A DNA stretch of 16,589 nt from assembly GCA_035559295.1 (NCBI GenBank), contig DATMBL010000250.1, positions 1 to 16,589 on the forward strand, in the 5' to 3' direction. The notes beneath the pieces were generated by a model. That model made no database searches. It had not been told where the DNA came from and saw only the letters and a list, made by a program, of their open reading frames with translations. The first letter of the stretch is position 1; each line of letters begins with the position of its first letter. Positions 6,961 to 12,793 of this stretch are shown piece by piece. The DNA is from DATMBL01 sp035559295. GTDB lineage: Bacteria > Desulfobacterota > Binatia > UBA9968. A program made the position numbers and the translations under genes.

Positions 6961-7749
6961 TCATGTCATCGGTCGCCGGGCATAGACGTTGACGCCTTGG
7001 ACACCGAATTTCTTTGCGACCGCCTCCTTGGACGTGCCGCGGAAGCAATCGAAATAGTTTGTGACGCGCCCGTCTTCCAACCCGACGGTTTTCAAGACCT
7101 CCAGCAGCTCTGCTTCCAGCAGAGCTCCGGCAATTCAGCCGGTCCAGAGATCGATGTCTCTTCGGGCAGACTCCGACAGTTCGGTGCCGATAATGATATC
7201 GGCCAGCAAGAGCCTGCCGCCGGGTTTCAGAATGCGCGCGATTTCTCCAAAAGCTTTGGTTTTATCCGGCGTGAGATTCAAGACGCCGTTGGAAATGACG
7301 ACATCGACGCTGCGGTCTTCGACGGGAAGCGCCTGCGCTTCTCCTTGGCGGATCTCGACGTGCTCGAGACCAAGTGTCTTCGCGCCGGCGCGCGCTCGCT
7401 CAATCATCGACGGCGTCATATCAACGCCGATGGCCCGCCCGGTTGGGCCGACCTCTCTTGCCGCGAGAAGGAGATCCGTGCCGGCACCGCAGCCGATGTC
7501 CAAGACCGTCTCCCCGGCTGAGATCGGGCCGATTCGGTGCGGGTTCCCGACGCCGGCGAACGACGCCGTAACTTCCGTCGGCAGCACTGCCAGTTTTTCT
7601 GGATCGTAGCCCAGGAATTCGGCCGCGTACCGCGGACCGCGATGAAAATGAAAGTCGCTGTCGGGATCGACCGCAACACGACCGTAGATGTTCTGGATCT
7701 CGGTCCGTAATCTCTCAGTATCAAAACCCACGGGACAGGTAAGGGGCAT
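6961..7749 (-). CDS. ArsM-like SAM methyltransferase, predicted selenoprotein (Sec205)
   Basis: A class I SAM-dependent methyltransferase of the UbiE/ArsM type, 262 aa if the in-frame TGA at 7137-7135 is read as selenocysteine. AAGGAGA stands 5 nt before ATG 7749. The SAM site is VLDIGCGAGTD (82-92), with GVDM (108-111) as acidic loop and LPVEDRSVDVVISN (141-154) as motif post I. After the TGA, 57 residues follow in the same frame and keep family sequence: IAGALLEAELLEVLKTVGL, then YFDCFRGTSKE and AKKFGVQGVNVYARRP. Relatives have Cys in WTGCIAGAL, so U replaces Cys; this is the position of the As(III)-binding Cys206 of human AS3MT. The two other As ligands are missing by eye (GVGNP Val67, SNGVLN Gly155), so arsenite may not be the substrate. 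A hairpin suited to a SECIS follows the TGA. Confidence 0.85.
7106..7126 (-). promoter_or_regulatory. Candidate bacterial SECIS element
   Basis: Read on the minus strand, the arms AGCTCTGCT and AGCAGAGCT form a perfect 9-bp stem closing a GGA triloop, inside the coding sequence. The loop begins 17 nt after the in-frame TGA, within the 16-37 nt window I recall for bacterial SECIS elements, and G occupies the first loop positions as required. Confidence 0.75.
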
Positions 7750-7983
7750 GATCGTCTCCTTTCCGTCGGCTCTTTTGAGCTTCCGATGTGGGCAAGTCCG
7801 GAGCCCGACAGTGCAGCTTTATGACGGACGCTCAACCGCTTCAACTCCTAATCTGACAAACCTTCTAAGTCAACATGACGAATCATCGGCGTTCGTGCCG
7901 CCGGGCTGTCGGCCAGTAACGCATCGAATCGTAAAAAAGCGCCGCCAAACAAGGAACACCGTGGACGAACTAACGGTCGCCGG
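7750..7983. other. Divergent gap without a gene
   Basis: The stretch between the methyltransferase start and the chrA-group leader (7750-8107) is gene-free. I see the plus-strand promoter and dyad listed separately. For the minus-strand methyltransferase only TTGACT (7873-7868) with a poor TAGGAG 17 nt on. Short ORFs on both strands have no Shine-Dalgarno and no family resemblance. Confidence 0.4.
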
Positions 7984-8012
7984 TTGACAGTGGTCGAAAA
8001 TCTCACTATATC
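7984..8012 (+). promoter_or_regulatory. Sigma70-type promoter for the chrA group
   Basis: TTGACA (7984-7989), a 17-nt spacer and TATATC (8007-8012) make a good promoter pointing at the small ORFs and chrA, with an expected leader of about 90 nt to ATG 8108. Confidence 0.65.
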
Positions 8013-8023
8013 GAATTTCGATA
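8009..8023. promoter_or_regulatory. Dyad TATCGAA-T-TTCGATA over the -10
   Basis: A perfect 7-1-7 inverted repeat overlaps the -10 and start point of the chrA-group promoter, as expected for a repressor site. The half-sites CGAA/TTCG are in the opposite order from the arsR-type dyads, so a different regulator (for example the PadR protein downstream) is possible. Confidence 0.5.
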
Positions 8024-8107
8024 GCGACGTGTGGAACATTACGTCTCTCTTTTTCGCGTGAGCAGGCTGAGTCGGCTGCCGGGAACGAACGGAGAGGAAC
8101 TCCGGTG

Positions 8108-8263
8108 ATGAAGCGATTGCCAGATAACGAGGAAGAGCGCCTGAAGCGTCTGGTCAAGGATTTCAAACTGCTGCAAAAGCAACTCGACGCCATTTACACA
8201 AGAACCGGCTACGAAGACTCGGCCATGGAGTACTTGCGCTTCAAACCGCGGAACACGCGGTGA
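8108..8263 (+). CDS. Small charged protein, 51 aa
   Basis: A 51-aa ORF starting with ATG behind GGAGAGG (about 10 nt spacing). The product begins MKRLPDNEEERLKRLVKDF and continues KLLQKQLDAIYTRTGYED, ending in EYLRFKPRNTR. It looks like a single long charged helix followed by a short tail, with sensible codon use and no low-complexity sign. It is the first gene after the dyad-controlled promoter and lies upstream of chrA, so it may be a small accessory or regulator of the chromate group. I do not recognise a family. Confidence 0.5.
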   Translation: MKRLPDNEEERLKRLVKDFKLLQKQLDAIYTRTGYEDSAMEYLRFKPRNTR

Positions 8264-8342
8264 CGGAAAGTCTCGAACATACCGGTCTCGGCGGAGGGAT
8301 CCGCCGCCGGCCCAATCGCAAAGCGCATCATCAGGTGCAACA

Positions 8343-8483
8343 GTGGCAAAGATCGTCAGGGCTTTGGGGATTCAGGGAGGGAAATTTCTGCAGCGTCATC
8401 GAAGCGAGGACCTGGAGACCGCGCTGAAGGCGCTGGAGATCGTTGAGGGGTCACTGGAAGAGGTGGCGGAACGCTATGAATGA
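8343..8483 (+). CDS. Small helical protein overlapping chrA start, 46 aa
   Basis: A 46-aa ORF from GTG 8343, with AGGTG 5 nt upstream, to TGA 8481-8483. The product (AKIVRALGIQGGKFLQRH, then SEDLETALKALEIVEGSLEEVAERYE) has a strongly helical, Leu/Glu-rich second half typical of a real protein. Its end overlaps the chrA start by 8 nt, which suggests translational coupling. A competing ORF in another frame (GTG 8260 to 8427) has Arg/Trp-rich sequence and is less likely. A frameshift joining the two cannot be excluded. Family unknown. Confidence 0.45.
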   Translation: MAKIVRALGIQGGKFLQRHRSEDLETALKALEIVEGSLEEVAERYE

Positions 8484-9708
8484 ACGCTCGGAAACGATCG
8501 CGACGGAAGCAGTACAATGGAGACGGCAAGGCTCGCCCCTCGAGGTCCTGTGGGTGGCCACGAAGCTCGGATTGACCAGCTTTGGGGGGCCGATCGCCCA
8601 TCTCGGCTACTTTCATGAAGAATACGTGCGCCGCCGGAAGTGGATCGATGACCAGAGCTACGCCGACCTGATGGCGCTATGCCAGTTCGCGCCCGGCCCA
8701 ACGAGCAGCAAGATGAATTTCTCCCTGGGCCTGATGCGCGCCGGCTACCTCGGCGGACTTCTCTCCTGGGTGGGGTTCACGCTGCCTTCGGCATTGGCGC
8801 TCCTGCTATTCGCCTATGGCGCGAGCGCATTGAGCGGGCCGGTTGGCACGGGGGTGTTGCACGGCCTCAAGCTCGTTGCCGTGGTCATCGTTGCGCAGGC
8901 CGTGTGGGGGATGGCGCAAACGCTGTGTCCGGATCGGGAGCGCGCTTCGATCGCCGGCGGAGCGGCCCTTATCGTTTTGCTCAGCACTTCGGCGTTCTCG
9001 CAGCTAGCCGCAATCCTGTTCGGGGCTTTTGCGGGCGCATGGCTTTGCCGGAGGCAACCATCCGATGCAGGGGCGCAGGCGCCCATCAAGGTATCGCCGC
9101 GCGTGGGCGTGGCGGCGCTGACGGTATTTTTTGGCCTACTGTTCGGCCTCCCGCTGCTGCGCGGTCTCACCGGTTCCCAGGCGATCGCGATGATGGAAGC
9201 TTTTTATCGTTCGGGCGCGTTGGTATTCGGAGGAGGGCACGTCGTACTGCCGTTGCTGCAAGGAACCGTCGTGGCCCCCGGTTGGGTGGACCACGATGCA
9301 TTTTTGGCCGGCTATGGCGCGGCACAGGCGGTGCCCGGCCCGCTATTTACCTTTGCCGCTTACCTGGGCGCGGTGATGCAACCTGAACCCAATGGCTTGG
9401 CCGGCGCGGCTCTGGGCTTAACGTTCATTTTCCTGCCCGGGATCTTACTGCACCTCGGCACGCTGCCGTTTTGGGAGAGCTTTCGTCGGCGCACGGCGAC
9501 GCAGGCGGTAATGCGCGGCATCAATGCGGGTGTGGTGGGGCTGCTCGGCGCGGCGCTATACGATCCTATCTGGACCAGCTCGGTTCAAGGAGCGAAAGAT
9601 TTCGCCGTCGTGCTCGTGGGGTTCGTCTTGCTCATGGCGTGGAAAGCCCCGCCGGTGGTGGTCGTCATCGTGAGCGCGCTCGGAGGAGCCCTGTTCACGC
9701 TGCTCTGA
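8476..9708 (+). CDS. chrA: Chromate transporter ChrA (two-domain CHR family)
   Basis: A 410-aa inner-membrane protein of the long-chain CHR family, which exports chromate and confers chromate resistance. Both homologous halves are present. The N-terminal half has TSFGGP (34-39), the FHEEYVRRRKWID segment and QFAPGPTS (70-77); the C-terminal half has LVFGGGHVVLPLL (249-261) and the matching AVPGP (285-289). About ten hydrophobic segments are visible. The start is ATG 8476, beginning MNERSETIATEAVQ, because it overlaps the stop of the small ORF before it; an ATG 33 nt upstream is less likely. It belongs to the dyad-controlled plus-strand group and is followed by a PadR-type regulator, a combination common for chrA genes. 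Length is typical for the family. Confidence 0.93.
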   Translation: MNERSETIATEAVQWRRQGSPLEVLWVATKLGLTSFGGPIAHLGYFHEEYVRRRKWIDDQSYADLMALCQFAPGPTSSKMNFSLGLMRAGYLGGLLSWVGFTLPSALALLLFAYGASALSGPVGTGVLHGLKLVAVVIVAQAVWGMAQTLCPDRERASIAGGAALIVLLSTSAFSQLAAILFGAFAGAWLCRRQPSDAGAQAPIKVSPRVGVAALTVFFGLLFGLPLLRGLTGSQAIAMMEAFYRSGALVFGGGHVVLPLLQGTVVAPGWVDHDAFLAGYGAAQAVPGPLFTFAAYLGAVMQPEPNGLAGAALGLTFIFLPGILLHLGTLPFWESFRRRTATQAVMRGINAGVVGLLGAALYDPIWTSSVQGAKDFAVVLVGFVLLMAWKAPPVVVVIVSALGGALFTLL

Positions 9709-9758
9709 GAGTCAGCTTCAAGCGAACGCCTACGCGCCTGACAGCGCGCCACCTGCTG

Positions 9759-9787
9759 TTGACCGAGAGCCACGGCGGATCTACAGT
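9759..9787 (+). promoter_or_regulatory. Promoter candidate for the PadR gene
   Basis: TTGACC (9759-9764), a 17-nt spacer and TACAGT (9782-9787) lie just before the PadR gene. Transcription would start near 9794, only about 12 nt before ATG 9806, and that leader holds no Shine-Dalgarno. Confidence 0.45.
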
Positions 9788-9805
9788 TCGCCCGTACCTT
9801 CCGTC

Positions 9806-10123
9806 ATGGACCAGAGAAATAGCGATCAGGATCTCTCACGGGACCTCATCCGACTCCACATTCTTCATCACGCCTCGAAAAACGAGGTCTTCGGGTTCTG
9901 GTTCATCGAAGAGTTGGCGCGTCACGGATACAGGCTGAGTGCTGGCACGCTGTATCCGATTCTTCATGGCCTGGAACGGAAAGGCTACCTGCGCTCCTCC
10001 AAACAGCGTCTGGGAAAATCGCTGCGCCGGGTCTACCGTGCGACTCCTGCCGGCCGCAAAGCCCTGGCATCTGCCAAGCGTAAGGTGACCGAACTGTTTG
10101 GAGAGCTGTTCGAGGAAGAGTAA
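9806..10123 (+). CDS. PadR-family transcriptional regulator
   Basis: A 105-aa cytoplasmic DNA-binding protein. The winged-helix domain covers about residues 10-85: LIRLHILHHASKNEVFGFWFIEEL (first helices), YRLSAGTLYPILHGLERKGYL (the recognition helix, with the family signature GTLYPxLxxLExxGYL), and the wing VYRATPAGRKAL. The C-terminal helix (SAKRKVTELFGELFEEE) is short, as in subfamily 2 proteins. Position right after chrA suggests it controls the chromate group or the CDF gene downstream; PadR proteins are frequent chrA neighbours. No Shine-Dalgarno precedes the ATG, and a promoter candidate ends about 18 nt upstream, which fits a leaderless or very short leader mRNA. Confidence 0.9.
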   Translation: MDQRNSDQDLSRDLIRLHILHHASKNEVFGFWFIEELARHGYRLSAGTLYPILHGLERKGYLRSSKQRLGKSLRRVYRATPAGRKALASAKRKVTELFGELFEEE

Positions 10124-10236
10124 AGCCGAGCGCGCCGGTCCACCGGGATTACCATGACCTCCCCGGAATGCCGTACCGCATCGTGATGGGCGCTGACCGG
10201 GACGGGGCCAAGCAAAACGAAACCGGACGAGCGCAG

Positions 10237-10265
10237 TTGTCCGGGTAAGACAAGTCTTGTAGATT
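10237..10265 (+). promoter_or_regulatory. Promoter with spacer dyad, CDF/PCYCGC operon
   Basis: TTGTCC (10237-10242) and TAGATT (10260-10265) are 17 nt apart. The spacer contains a perfect dyad AAGAC-AA-GTCTT (10247-10258), nearly centred between the boxes. Dyads in the spacer are typical of MerR-type control, but those need 19-20 nt spacing, so the regulator is open. Confidence 0.4.
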
Positions 10266-10278
10266 GACCTGCGAGGTT

Positions 10279-10920
10279 ATGGATAGCTGCTGCGAATCGA
10301 AAGCTGGAGAACTCGCAAAACTCAGGAGCGACCACGGGCGAGTTTTAAAGGTCGTCCTCGTCCTCAACGCCGGTCTCTTCGTCATCGAGGCGACCGCAGC
10401 TATCGTGGCGCATTCCACCGCGCTTCTGGCCGATTCGGCGGACATGCTTGGGGATGCACTGGTTTACGGGTTCAGTCTTTACGTTCTTTCACGCAGCGCG
10501 GAGTGGAAGAGCGCAGCTGCGGTTTTCAAGGGCCTTCTCATGGCGCTATGCGGCTTCGGCGTTTTGGCCAAAGCCGTGCACCAGGCGTGGGCCGGCATTG
10601 TGCCCATCGCCGAAACGATGGGGCTTGTCGGGGCGCTTGTTTTGGCGGGGAACGCGACGTGCTACTTTTTGCTTTATCGGCACCGGTCGGACGATCTTAA
10701 TATGCGTTCCACCTGGCTATGCTCCAGGAACGATATCATTGCAAATCTTTCCGTACTCGGGGCCGCCGCCGGGGTCAATGCTTTCGAGGCCGCTTGGCCC
10801 GATCTCCTGGTCGGGGCGGCTATTGCGGCTCTGTTTCTGAGAAGCGCCTTGATGGTGCTACGCGAAGCTCTTCGAGAGCTTCAGGCGATGAAACTCGGAG
10901 CGAAGGAGTTGGCCAGGTGA
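10279..10920 (+). CDS. Short CDF-type cation transporter
   Basis: A 213-aa inner-membrane protein of the cation diffusion facilitator type. Six membrane segments are visible, beginning near VLKVVLVLNAGLFVIEATAAI and ending near LLVGAAIAALFLRSALMVL. Segment 2 carries DSADMLGDALVYGFSLY (the DxxxD-type metal site) and segment 5 carries RSTWLCSRNDIIANLS, the place of the usual HxxxD pair, here with Cys/Ser and Asp. The cytoplasmic C-terminal domain that most CDF proteins use for dimerisation is absent; only about 20 residues follow the last helix. An N-terminal CCESK thiol pair may bind metal. ATG 10279 is assumed, with a GAGG only 2 nt away; TTG 10264 is an alternative. It is coupled by GTGA overlap to the PCYCGC gene. 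Confidence 0.82.
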   Translation: MDSCCESKAGELAKLRSDHGRVLKVVLVLNAGLFVIEATAAIVAHSTALLADSADMLGDALVYGFSLYVLSRSAEWKSAAAVFKGLLMALCGFGVLAKAVHQAWAGIVPIAETMGLVGALVLAGNATCYFLLYRHRSDDLNMRSTWLCSRNDIIANLSVLGAAAGVNAFEAAWPDLLVGAAIAALFLRSALMVLREALRELQAMKLGAKELAR

Positions 10921-11381
10921 AGCGATTGCTCATGAATAGACGCGCTTTTCTCATCGGAGGTGTAGCCGCAATCGGTCATATGTTGTTGGCAGGGTGCCGC
11001 GGGTTCGGAGCGGCGGAACACCGGTATCCGTTAGCTCCGGAGAGCGTGCTGCCGAGCGACATTCGCCGGGCGCCTGGCGAAGTGCGCGAGGCGTACCGAT
11101 TCGCAGTCGCAAACCGCGACGTTCTCCGCTACATCCCGTGCTACTGCGGTTGTGGCGCGGAGGGACACACGAGCAATGCGTCGTGCTATGTGAAAGACAG
11201 CTCGACTCCGGGAAATCTGATGTTCGATCGAATGAGCCTCGCGTGAAGCATCTGCATCGGCATCACGCGTGACGTGATGAGAATGATCGACGAAGGTAAG
11301 AGCCTCAAAGAAATGAGAACGCAGATCGAACACAAGTACAGCAAGTACGGCCCGCCGACTCCCACCCCTCCTGTCCCGTAG
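10917..11381 (+). CDS. PCYCGC-motif lipoprotein, predicted selenoprotein (Sec110)
   Basis: A 154-aa exported protein of the PCYCGC family (PF13798 type), if the TGA at 11244-11246 is decoded as selenocysteine. GTG 10917 overlaps the CDF stop (GTGA) and has AAGGAG 9 nt upstream. The signal region combines a twin-arginine-like NRRAFL (7-12) and a lipobox LLAGC (Cys27), so it is likely a Tat-exported, membrane-anchored lipoprotein. Then PCYCGC (74-79), GHTSNASCYV (83-92, Cys90) and, after the TGA, SICIGITRDVMRMIDEGKSLKEM and a Pro-rich tail ending at TAG 11379-11381. Family members have CxxC where this protein has U-S-I-C (110-113), so Sec replaces the first Cys of that pair. A SECIS-like hairpin follows. 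The function of the family is unsettled; metal binding or thiol redox beside the CDF pump is inferred. Confidence 0.85.
11261..11279 (+). promoter_or_regulatory. Candidate bacterial SECIS element
   Basis: Arms CATCACG (11261-11267) and CGTGATG (11273-11279) form a perfect 7-bp stem with the pentaloop CGTGA. The loop begins 21 nt after the in-frame TGA at 11244-11246, and G is the second loop base, both as expected for a bacterial SECIS. Confidence 0.72.
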
Positions 11382-11436
11382 GAATAAAGAACAGGAATCA
11401 CGAACGCCCCCGCACCGCACCCCCTAAGGCGGGGAC

Positions 11437-11542
11437 TCTCGCGCAAAGGCCGCAAAGATCGCCAAGATAAAAACAAGTTTCTTTCGCGCTATCGGCGCGG
11501 AATTTCTCTTCCCTTTGCGCGCTTGGCGTTCTTGGCGCGAGA
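11437..11542. repeat. Intergenic imperfect inverted repeat
   Basis: The two ends are TCTCGCGC (11437-11444) and GCGCGAGA (11535-11542). Inside, both arms carry motifs of the CGCAAAG and CGCCAAG type, in opposite orientation. I recall dispersed intergenic repeats of this style in environmental bacteria, but cannot show other copies in this window. It lies between the PCYCGC gene and the next gene. Confidence 0.55.
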
Positions 11543-11596
11543 AAGTCTTATCCTTCCGCCCCATTCAAGGCTCGTGGCTTCCGTGAGAATGCAAAC

Positions 11597-11625
11597 TTGA
11601 CTCGGCCTGTTTCGTAGCTTATGGT
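11597..11625 (+). promoter_or_regulatory. Promoter candidate for the 108-aa protein
   Basis: TTGACT (11597-11602), a 17-nt spacer and TATGGT (11620-11625) lie directly before ATG 11635, leaving almost no leader. There is no Shine-Dalgarno, so the mRNA would be leaderless. Confidence 0.45.
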
Positions 11626-11634
11626 GCCTCTCAC

Positions 11635-11961
11635 ATGCGCAGACCCGTCAGTATTGCCTGTCTTATCGTTTGGCTTGTGCTTCTAGGGGTTGAGGTTCTA
11701 GAGCATACCGGTTTCTTTGTCTTCTCCGATCAGAATGTCGACAGCGCCGTAGATGCGGCACTGACGGGTTTCGGAGCCGCAGTTCGGTCCTCTCAGGACG
11801 AGCAGACGAGCGCCCTTGCGTCAGCGGCCTCATCGCCCGGCGTTTGCTCTTCCCTTCTTGACGGTGTCCGGCCGATCTGGCCCCGTCCGGTGAGCGCCGA
11901 GGCAATCCCCTTCAGGCGAGCCGTTGCTGTTTACAAGCTTCACGCTCACTTCCGTATTTAA
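11635..11961 (+). CDS. Small membrane-anchored or secreted protein of unknown function
   Basis: A 108-aa ORF with an N-terminal hydrophobic segment (PVSIACLIVWLVLLGVEVLEHTGFF, about 4-28) that could be a signal peptide or an anchor. The rest is small-residue rich (alternating Ala, Ser, Val) with a single Cys71-type region (SPGVCSSLLDGVRPIWPRP) and no motif I recognise. It has a good promoter candidate ending 9 nt upstream and no Shine-Dalgarno, which suggests leaderless expression. Codon use looks ordinary. Confidence is moderate, since the hydrophobic start argues for a real gene while the tail is featureless. It is not clearly linked to the downstream genes. Confidence 0.5.
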   Translation: MRRPVSIACLIVWLVLLGVEVLEHTGFFVFSDQNVDSAVDAALTGFGAAVRSSQDEQTSALASAASSPGVCSSLLDGVRPIWPRPVSAEAIPFRRAVAVYKLHAHFRI

Positions 11962-12013
11962 TTTTTCCTCTGTCTTTCCTCCATCGCTTCCCTTTAGCGG
12001 GGATCGTTTTTAA

Positions 12014-12057
12014 CCGTTAACCGCACGAGCTGACGGGAACGGCGTTTGGCCGTTAAC
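12014..12057 (+). repeat. Paired CCGTTAAC direct repeat
   Basis: CCGTTAAC occurs at 12014-12021 and 12050-12057, 36 nt apart, in the gap before the methyltransferase-like gene. A hairpin GCGAGC/GCTCGC (about 12079-12094) follows. They could be regulator sites; the sequence alone does not show which. Confidence 0.25.
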
Positions 12058-12110
12058 TCGAGAGCTTTGCAGTGCCGTCGCGAGCCGGTGCTCGCAAAGC
12101 GAGGTCTTGT

Positions 12111-12761
12111 ATGGAAATCTTCCGCGAGCGTCTCTTTTATTACAGGGGCTACAGTCAGGCATTGTTTTTCCTGGGCCTGCTGATCTACCTCTGGTATTTC
12201 CCGCCATCCGAATTTTTTGAGGGAACGTGGATCGACGTATGGATGGACGTGATCGGCATCGGCAGTCAGCTCTTGGGCGAGCTACTCCGAATTTGGGCGA
12301 TTAGCCACGCTGGCCAACATACGCGCTCACGCCGCCTCAAGGCGCCGGTGTTGGTGACGACCGGCCCTTACGCCTGCACCCGCAATCCAATCTACGCGGG
12401 CAACTTTCTGATCGGCTTAGGTTTGACCGTGCTTTCAGAGGCACTCGTTTTTATTCCGATATTTTGCGCAGCTTTCTTCCTTCAGTACCGCGCCATCATT
12501 GGCGCTGAAGAAAATTTCTTGGCTGAGAAGTTCGGCGCGGAGTACGCCAACTACACGGGAGAGGTTCCGAGATGGTTTCCGACCGTTCGCGGAATCCCGC
12601 AATCCCTGACCCCCGGCTCCCGCTTCTTCCTCGAGGAGCTTGGAACGGCGTGGGGGATCATCGTGGGGAGCTTTTTTATTGAATGGATCGAATCGCCGGT
12701 CGCGCGCGTTTGGTTGTCGGGTCTCTGCCGAAGTGTGGCTGGCGTGGCGAACTGGGGATAG
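12111..12761 (+). CDS. Isoprenylcysteine methyltransferase-like membrane protein
   Basis: A 216-aa inner-membrane protein of the ICMT/PEMT-like family, which in other bacteria methylates phospholipids or other lipid or thiol substrates. Hydrophobic segments lie near residues 10-28, 35-65, and 100-130. The SAM-binding signature is TTGPYACTRNPIYAGNFLI (about 83-101), followed by the second motif EENFLAEKFGAEYANYTGEVPRW (about 131-153). ATG 12111 is preferred over 12072 because GAGG lies 6 nt before it and the protein then begins MEIFRERLFYYRGY. Bacterial members often have no known substrate, so the reaction is not assigned. It ends 32 nt before the glycosyltransferase gene, suggesting an operon and possibly a cell-envelope lipid role. 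Confidence 0.85.
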   Translation: MEIFRERLFYYRGYSQALFFLGLLIYLWYFPPSEFFEGTWIDVWMDVIGIGSQLLGELLRIWAISHAGQHTRSRRLKAPVLVTTGPYACTRNPIYAGNFLIGLGLTVLSEALVFIPIFCAAFFLQYRAIIGAEENFLAEKFGAEYANYTGEVPRWFPTVRGIPQSLTPGSRFFLEELGTAWGIIVGSFFIEWIESPVARVWLSGLCRSVAGVANWG

Positions 12762-12793
12762 CGGCGCGAATTCTGACTTGAACGGAGACATTC

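Noticed and set aside
6934..7609. Long plus-strand ORFs over the methyltransferase gene
   Set aside because: They are antisense to a clear family gene with a Shine-Dalgarno, and they have no family resemblance.
7845..7873. TTGACT with TAGGAG as methyltransferase promoter
   Set aside because: The -10 matches the consensus at only three positions; no better pair was found, so the promoter remains unassigned.
8260..8427. 55-codon ORF overlapping the 51-aa gene stop (GTGA)
   Set aside because: Its product is rich in Arg and Trp and reads like an out-of-frame translation; the frame starting at 8343 is better.
10719..10916. Upstream part of the open frame before the PCYCGC gene
   Set aside because: It lies inside the CDF gene in another frame; the signal peptide and Shine-Dalgarno place the start at GTG 10917.
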